Assembly (NCBI GenBank): GCA_965213855.1
Contig: CBDCAA010000009.1
Location: 1-64,000 of the forward strand
Direction: 5' to 3'
From: JBBROS01 sp965213855
Lineage (GTDB): Bacteria; Pseudomonadota; Alphaproteobacteria; Acetobacterales; Acetobacteraceae
DNA: 64,000 bases
Shown: positions 63,169 to 64,000 of the stretch, one piece after another
How positions within the stretch are numbered: position 1 is the stretch's first letter
Layout: every line of letters starts with the position of its first letter
Made by a program: the position numbers and the translations under genes
Notes under the pieces: generated by a model
What the model was told of the DNA's origin: nothing
What the model saw: only the letters and a program-made list of their open reading frames with translations
Databases searched by the model: none

Positions 63169-63675
63169 ATGGATGTTGTGCGACGGAACGTGCGCCGGGC
63201 CGGACGCCTCCGGTCTGCACGGGCGCAGGCCGGCCTGCTCGCGCTGCTGTCGGTGGCGGGGTGCAGCGGGCCGCCGCCGCCGCCGCCGCCCACCGTCGCC
63301 AAGCTGACGATCGAGGCGAGCCCGGGCGCCAACGCGACGGCCGACGGCCGGGGCGCGCCGACGATCGTGCGCGTCTACCAGCTCGCTGCCACGTCGGCGT
63401 TCGACAAGGCGGAGTTCTTCCGGTTGCTGAACGCGGACGCGGCGACGCTGGGACCGGACCTGGTAAAGAAGGACGAGTACTTGCTGGCGCCGGGCACGTC
63501 GAAGATCGAGACGATGACGCTGCCGGACCGCGTGCAGGCGATCGGGGTGTTCGCGGCCTATCGCCAGTTCCAGGACAGAGCCTGGCGGGTGACCGTGCCG
63601 CTGCCGCCGAACAAGACGACGCCGGTCGTGCTGTCGGTTGGGGCCGGTGGTCTGGCCGCCGGCCCGGCCTCATAG
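63169..63675 (+). CDS. tssJ: T6SS outer-membrane lipoprotein TssJ
   Basis: 168 residues. The N-terminus RRNVRRAGRLRSARAQAGLLALLSVAGC is a lipoprotein signal, with the lipobox LSVAGC placing the acylated cysteine before SGPPPPPPP. The mature part is the TssJ beta-sandwich (IEASPGANATADGRGAPTIVRVYQLAATSAFDKAEFF; LLNADAATLGPDLVKKDEYLLAPG). TssJ anchors the TssL-TssM membrane complex to the outer membrane. Start: ATG at 63169; a GTG at 63157 in frame is an alternative. It is followed by tssK after 19 bases. Confidence 0.9.
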   Translation: MDVVRRNVRRAGRLRSARAQAGLLALLSVAGCSGPPPPPPPTVAKLTIEASPGANATADGRGAPTIVRVYQLAATSAFDKAEFFRLLNADAATLGPDLVKKDEYLLAPGTSKIETMTLPDRVQAIGVFAAYRQFQDRAWRVTVPLPPNKTTPVVLSVGAGGLAAGPAS

Positions 63676-63694
63676 ACCGGATCGGGCGGCCCGC

Positions 63695-64000
63695 ATGATG
63701 GCGTGGGACAACAAGGTCGTGTGGGGGGAGGGATTGTTCCTGCAGGCGCAGCACCTGCAGCAGCAGGAGCGCTACCTGGAGCGGCAGATCCGTGCCAGCA
63801 CGGCGGCGCTGACGCCGTTCAGCTACGGCTTCACGCGGCTGGACATCGACACCGACATGCTGCTGCTCGGAAAGCTGGCGCTGCGGTCCGCGGCCGGGCT
63901 GATGCCCGACGGGACGCCGTTCTCGATCCCGGGCGAGGTGGACCAGCCGGCGCCGCTGGACCTGCCGGAGACGTTCCGCAGCGCCGGGGTCCATTTGGTG
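63695..64000 (+). CDS. tssK: T6SS baseplate protein TssK, N-terminal part (runs off the window)
   Basis: The first 102 codons are visible. MMAWDNKVVWGEGLFLQAQHLQQQERYLE is the conserved TssK start (VxWxEGLFLxPQHFQQ-type), followed by TPFSYGFTRLDIDTDMLLLGKLAL and PDGTPFSIPG. TssK trimers link the baseplate to the TssJLM membrane complex. The start could be either of two adjacent ATGs (63695 or 63698). The gene order tssJ-tssK suggests tssL and tssM continue beyond the window. Confidence 0.93.
   Translation, partial: MMAWDNKVVWGEGLFLQAQHLQQQERYLERQIRASTAALTPFSYGFTRLDIDTDMLLLGKLALRSAAGLMPDGTPFSIPGEVDQPAPLDLPETFRSAGVHLV

Overview
The window is chromosomal DNA of a very GC-rich Gram-negative bacterium. 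The gene content (membrane FAD-dependent GMC dehydrogenase with a triheme cytochrome c, IclR- and Crp-type regulators, RND efflux, GlgX, type VI secretion) points to an alphaproteobacterium, most likely Rhodospirillales/Acetobacteraceae. That placement is inference from gene content and composition; no rRNA gene is present. The only RNA gene seen is one tRNA-Arg(ACG). No CRISPR array, insertion sequence or prophage was found.

Layout. 0-7 kb: the tail of a Mop/TOBE-domain gene, an O-antigen ligase-like membrane protein, a GT9 heptosyltransferase-like enzyme, a radical SAM DNA repair/modification protein with a GAAC-N4-GTTC palindrome at its start, an S9 peptidase overlapping an EamA transporter, and a small unknown gene. 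7-16.8 kb: a YghU-type glutathione transferase, a Crp/Fnr regulator, a three-subunit gluconate-2-dehydrogenase-like complex (its GMC subunit has a one-base frameshift), then an MFS transporter and a phytanoyl-CoA dioxygenase family enzyme divergent from an IclR regulator. 16.8-22.4 kb: a four-gene ABC importer operon and a Na/Pi cotransporter. 22.5-28.5 kb: a PaoABC-like molybdenum hydroxylase operon led by an isochorismatase-family hydrolase, then a scar of two broken genes (ABC ATPase remnant, beheaded SMP-30 gene) and an SDR dehydrogenase. 28.6-39.5 kb: a diguanylate cyclase, an ABC-F ATPase, an M16 peptidase with a DUF2891 gene, a small secreted protein, a Rieske protein with a membrane protein, and a RidA plus two DUF1989 (urea carboxylase-associated/carboxyguanidine deiminase-type) operon. 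39.5-45.6 kb: an RND efflux pair whose pump gene is frameshifted, and a LuxR-type regulator. 45.9-54.4 kb: a glycosyltransferase/deacetylase operon, an AI-2E transporter with a long C-terminal extension, two tandem single-domain response regulators, and glgX. 54.5-64 kb: tRNA-Arg, an LTxxQ periplasmic protein, three unrecognised genes, and the start of a type VI secretion cluster (fused TssB-TssC sheath protein, a reverse-strand unknown gene, tagH, tssJ, tssK running off the end).

The most interesting region is 55.4-64 kb. A 16-bp AT-rich palindromic element, GCGTAATAATTACGTA, occurs twice, each time in the same orientation towards the next gene. One copy is upstream of a pair of unknown genes. 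The other is upstream of the fused sheath gene and of a divergent unknown gene. This ties three otherwise unrecognised proteins (low-complexity, acidic or glycine-zipper-like) to the secretion machine as candidate cargo, accessory or regulatory parts. The sheath protein also carries a Pro/Ala-rich tail with three DLDALL motifs.

Two genes (GMC subunit, RND pump) are interrupted by one- or two-base indels in G/C-rich runs, which could be true decay or sequence error. Many neighbouring genes overlap by 4-8 bases (ATGA/GTGA), which fixed several start sites.
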